A DNA stretch of 64,000 bases, from assembly GCF_900107635.1 (NCBI RefSeq), contig NZ_FNRD01000012.1, forward strand, positions 1 to 64,000, written 5' to 3'. Origin of the DNA: Flavobacterium gillisiae. GTDB taxonomy: Bacteria; Bacteroidota; Bacteroidia; Flavobacteriales; Flavobacteriaceae. The translations under genes were made by a program, and so were the position numbers. Shown here piece after piece: positions 63,126-64,000 of the stretch. The first letter of the stretch is position 1. Each line of letters starts with the position of its first letter. The notes under the pieces were generated by a model, which had not been told where the DNA came from, searched no databases, and saw only the letters and a program-made list of their open reading frames with translations.

Positions 63126-64000
63126 CTATTTTTGATTATTAAATTTTTTGATTAGCGGCATTACATGTTTTTTAGTGTCTTCATCTAATGATGTAACTAC
63201 TTTATCTGCGGCAACAGGATCAAATTTTGTTAATCCACATAAACCGGCTGCAATTACATTATAAGATTGATTTTTAACACTTTCTCGCATTAATTCTTTA
63301 TAATTAGTATCGCCTGTAGATGCCAATTTTACAATTGCAGCGGCTCTAGCAATCGTCTTTCTATCATTTTTAGCTATGTTCAGTATCCTTTTTAATGCAG
63401 ACTCTTTTATTTGACTATCCTCTAAATCAATTGCTTTAATACTAAGTGTTCGCAAATCGTATTGCTGATCTTCTAAGCCAGCTAATAAAATAAGTTGCCC
63501 ATCATGACTTTTATCGTTAGCTGCAAATTTTATTGCTTCAATTCGGTTGTAATAGGATGGCGCATTTTTGTATTGATAAAGATAATCCGACACTTTTTTG
63601 TTATCTATAATTTGACCAACTAAAATTTTATCTGGATCCATATCTATAAAGTCTGGTTGAGCAGCTACATCAAAACTGAAATTTTGTTCTCTTTTATCAA
63701 TTAAAATATCCTTTCTTATTTTAGTTCCATTAACATAAAAATCGACTTTTAGCGGGAGGCTAAAAGTTTGCACCGAACTTTCTTGTACTTGTTTTACAAC
63801 AATTGTGACTTTTCCATTCGCATAACCATAATCAATATTTAAAATTGGATTACCTCCTTGATAATACCATTGGTTAAAGTAAGGACTCCAATCTTTTCCA
63901 GTTATCTCCTCCATGGCTAATCGTAACTGGTGAGTTTCTCCATTTTTAAGTGCATTAGTAGTCAAATAACGATTTAACGATTTAAAAAAGGCTGCGTCGC
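63126..64000 (-). CDS. M1-family aminopeptidase, C-terminal part (cut by the window end)
   Basis: The frame runs off the right edge; the first visible residues are AFFKSLNRYLTTNALKNGE. MEEITGKDWSPYFNQWYYQGGNPILNIDY is the conserved end of the M1 catalytic region (about 25 residues past the FF helix). A beta domain (KVTIVVKQVQ) and HEAT-like helical repeats (AIKFAANDKSHDGQLILLAGL, ARAAAIVKLASTGDTNY) follow to a stop at 63126. The zinc motif HExxH and GAMEN lie outside the window. A TTG at 63965 is internal and not the start. Role: release of N-terminal amino acids from peptides, probably in the periplasm. Confidence 0.85.
   Translation of the reverse strand, partial: DAAFFKSLNRYLTTNALKNGETHQLRLAMEEITGKDWSPYFNQWYYQGGNPILNIDYGYANGKVTIVVKQVQESSVQTFSLPLKVDFYVNGTKIRKDILIDKREQNFSFDVAAQPDFIDMDPDKILVGQIIDNKKVSDYLYQYKNAPSYYNRIEAIKFAANDKSHDGQLILLAGLEDQQYDLRTLSIKAIDLEDSQIKESALKRILNIAKNDRKTIARAAAIVKLASTGDTNYKELMRESVKNQSYNVIAAGLCGLTKFDPVAADKVVTSLDEDTKKHVMPLIKKFNNQK

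Noticed and set aside
1..64000. CRISPR arrays, rRNA genes, complete tRNA genes or riboswitches
   Set aside because: No regularly spaced repeats, rRNA-like blocks or full cloverleaf were seen by eye; only two tRNA 3' fragments.

Overview
The window is AT-rich DNA from a member of the Bacteroidetes, most likely a Flavobacterium or close relative. The support is: several SusC/SusD pairs, a FecR/ECF-sigma pair, a sialidase ending in a type IX secretion sorting domain, NagB enzymes fused to a PIG-L domain, and a flavobacterial-type threonine dehydrogenase. Almost every gene serves the breakdown of host-type glycans: sialic acid, galactose, GalNAc, mannose and remnants for fucose, sulfate and blood-group B. 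This fits an organism that lives on animal mucus or glycoproteins, but the host is an inference.

Region 1 (466-20850) is a compact sialic acid locus on the + strand: ROK repressor, SusC/SusD importer, neuraminate lyase, mutarotase, MFS permease, two-domain sialate O-acetylesterase, ManNAc/GlcNAc 2-epimerase, secreted two-LamG sialidase, NagA and NagB. All steps from sialoglycan to fructose-6-phosphate are present except a GlcNAc kinase. Region 2 (22287-32940) is a polysaccharide utilisation operon on the - strand: FecR, ECF sigma, SusC, SusD, an exported DUF218 protein and a GH92 enzyme whose presumed catalytic acid Glu is Gln. Both loci are bracketed by direct repeats of 35-36 bp. The two repeats of a pair are identical to each other but differ from the other pair. 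Each right-hand repeat is followed by the same 3' flank and then by a tRNA-Ser 3'-end fragment. An IS6-family insertion sequence sits just before each left-hand repeat. This cassette-like layout is the most striking structure in the window.

Region 3 (33630-42868) holds a JAB/RadC-like protein and an operon of five genes: GHMP sugar kinase, nucleotidyltransferase, 4-epimerase-like SDR, FHS-family permease and a second NagB-PIG-L fusion. A LacI-type regulator is divergent from it, with three copies of a 14-bp palindromic operator; the third lies upstream of a CBM9-like gene. Together with a decayed phosphohexomutase at 43.25-44.58 kb, the set looks like a route from a hexosamine such as GalNAc, via a 1-phosphate and UDP-sugar, to GlcNAc phosphates.

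Region 4 (43-64 kb) mixes intact genes with fossils. Intact: two GH2 beta-galactosidases, GH109, a threonine-degradation pair with an Lrp regulator, a secreted metalloprotease with a discoidin-like domain, and the end of an M1 aminopeptidase. Decayed: GlmM-like mutase, sulfatase C-terminus, FucP permease, DUF5077/DUF3472 protein, a galM-GH110 chimera, a LutC tail, and two old IS6-family remnants on either side of the threonine genes. The decay suggests ongoing loss of part of the mucin-glycan repertoire. All family assignments come from reading the sequence by eye; no database search was run.
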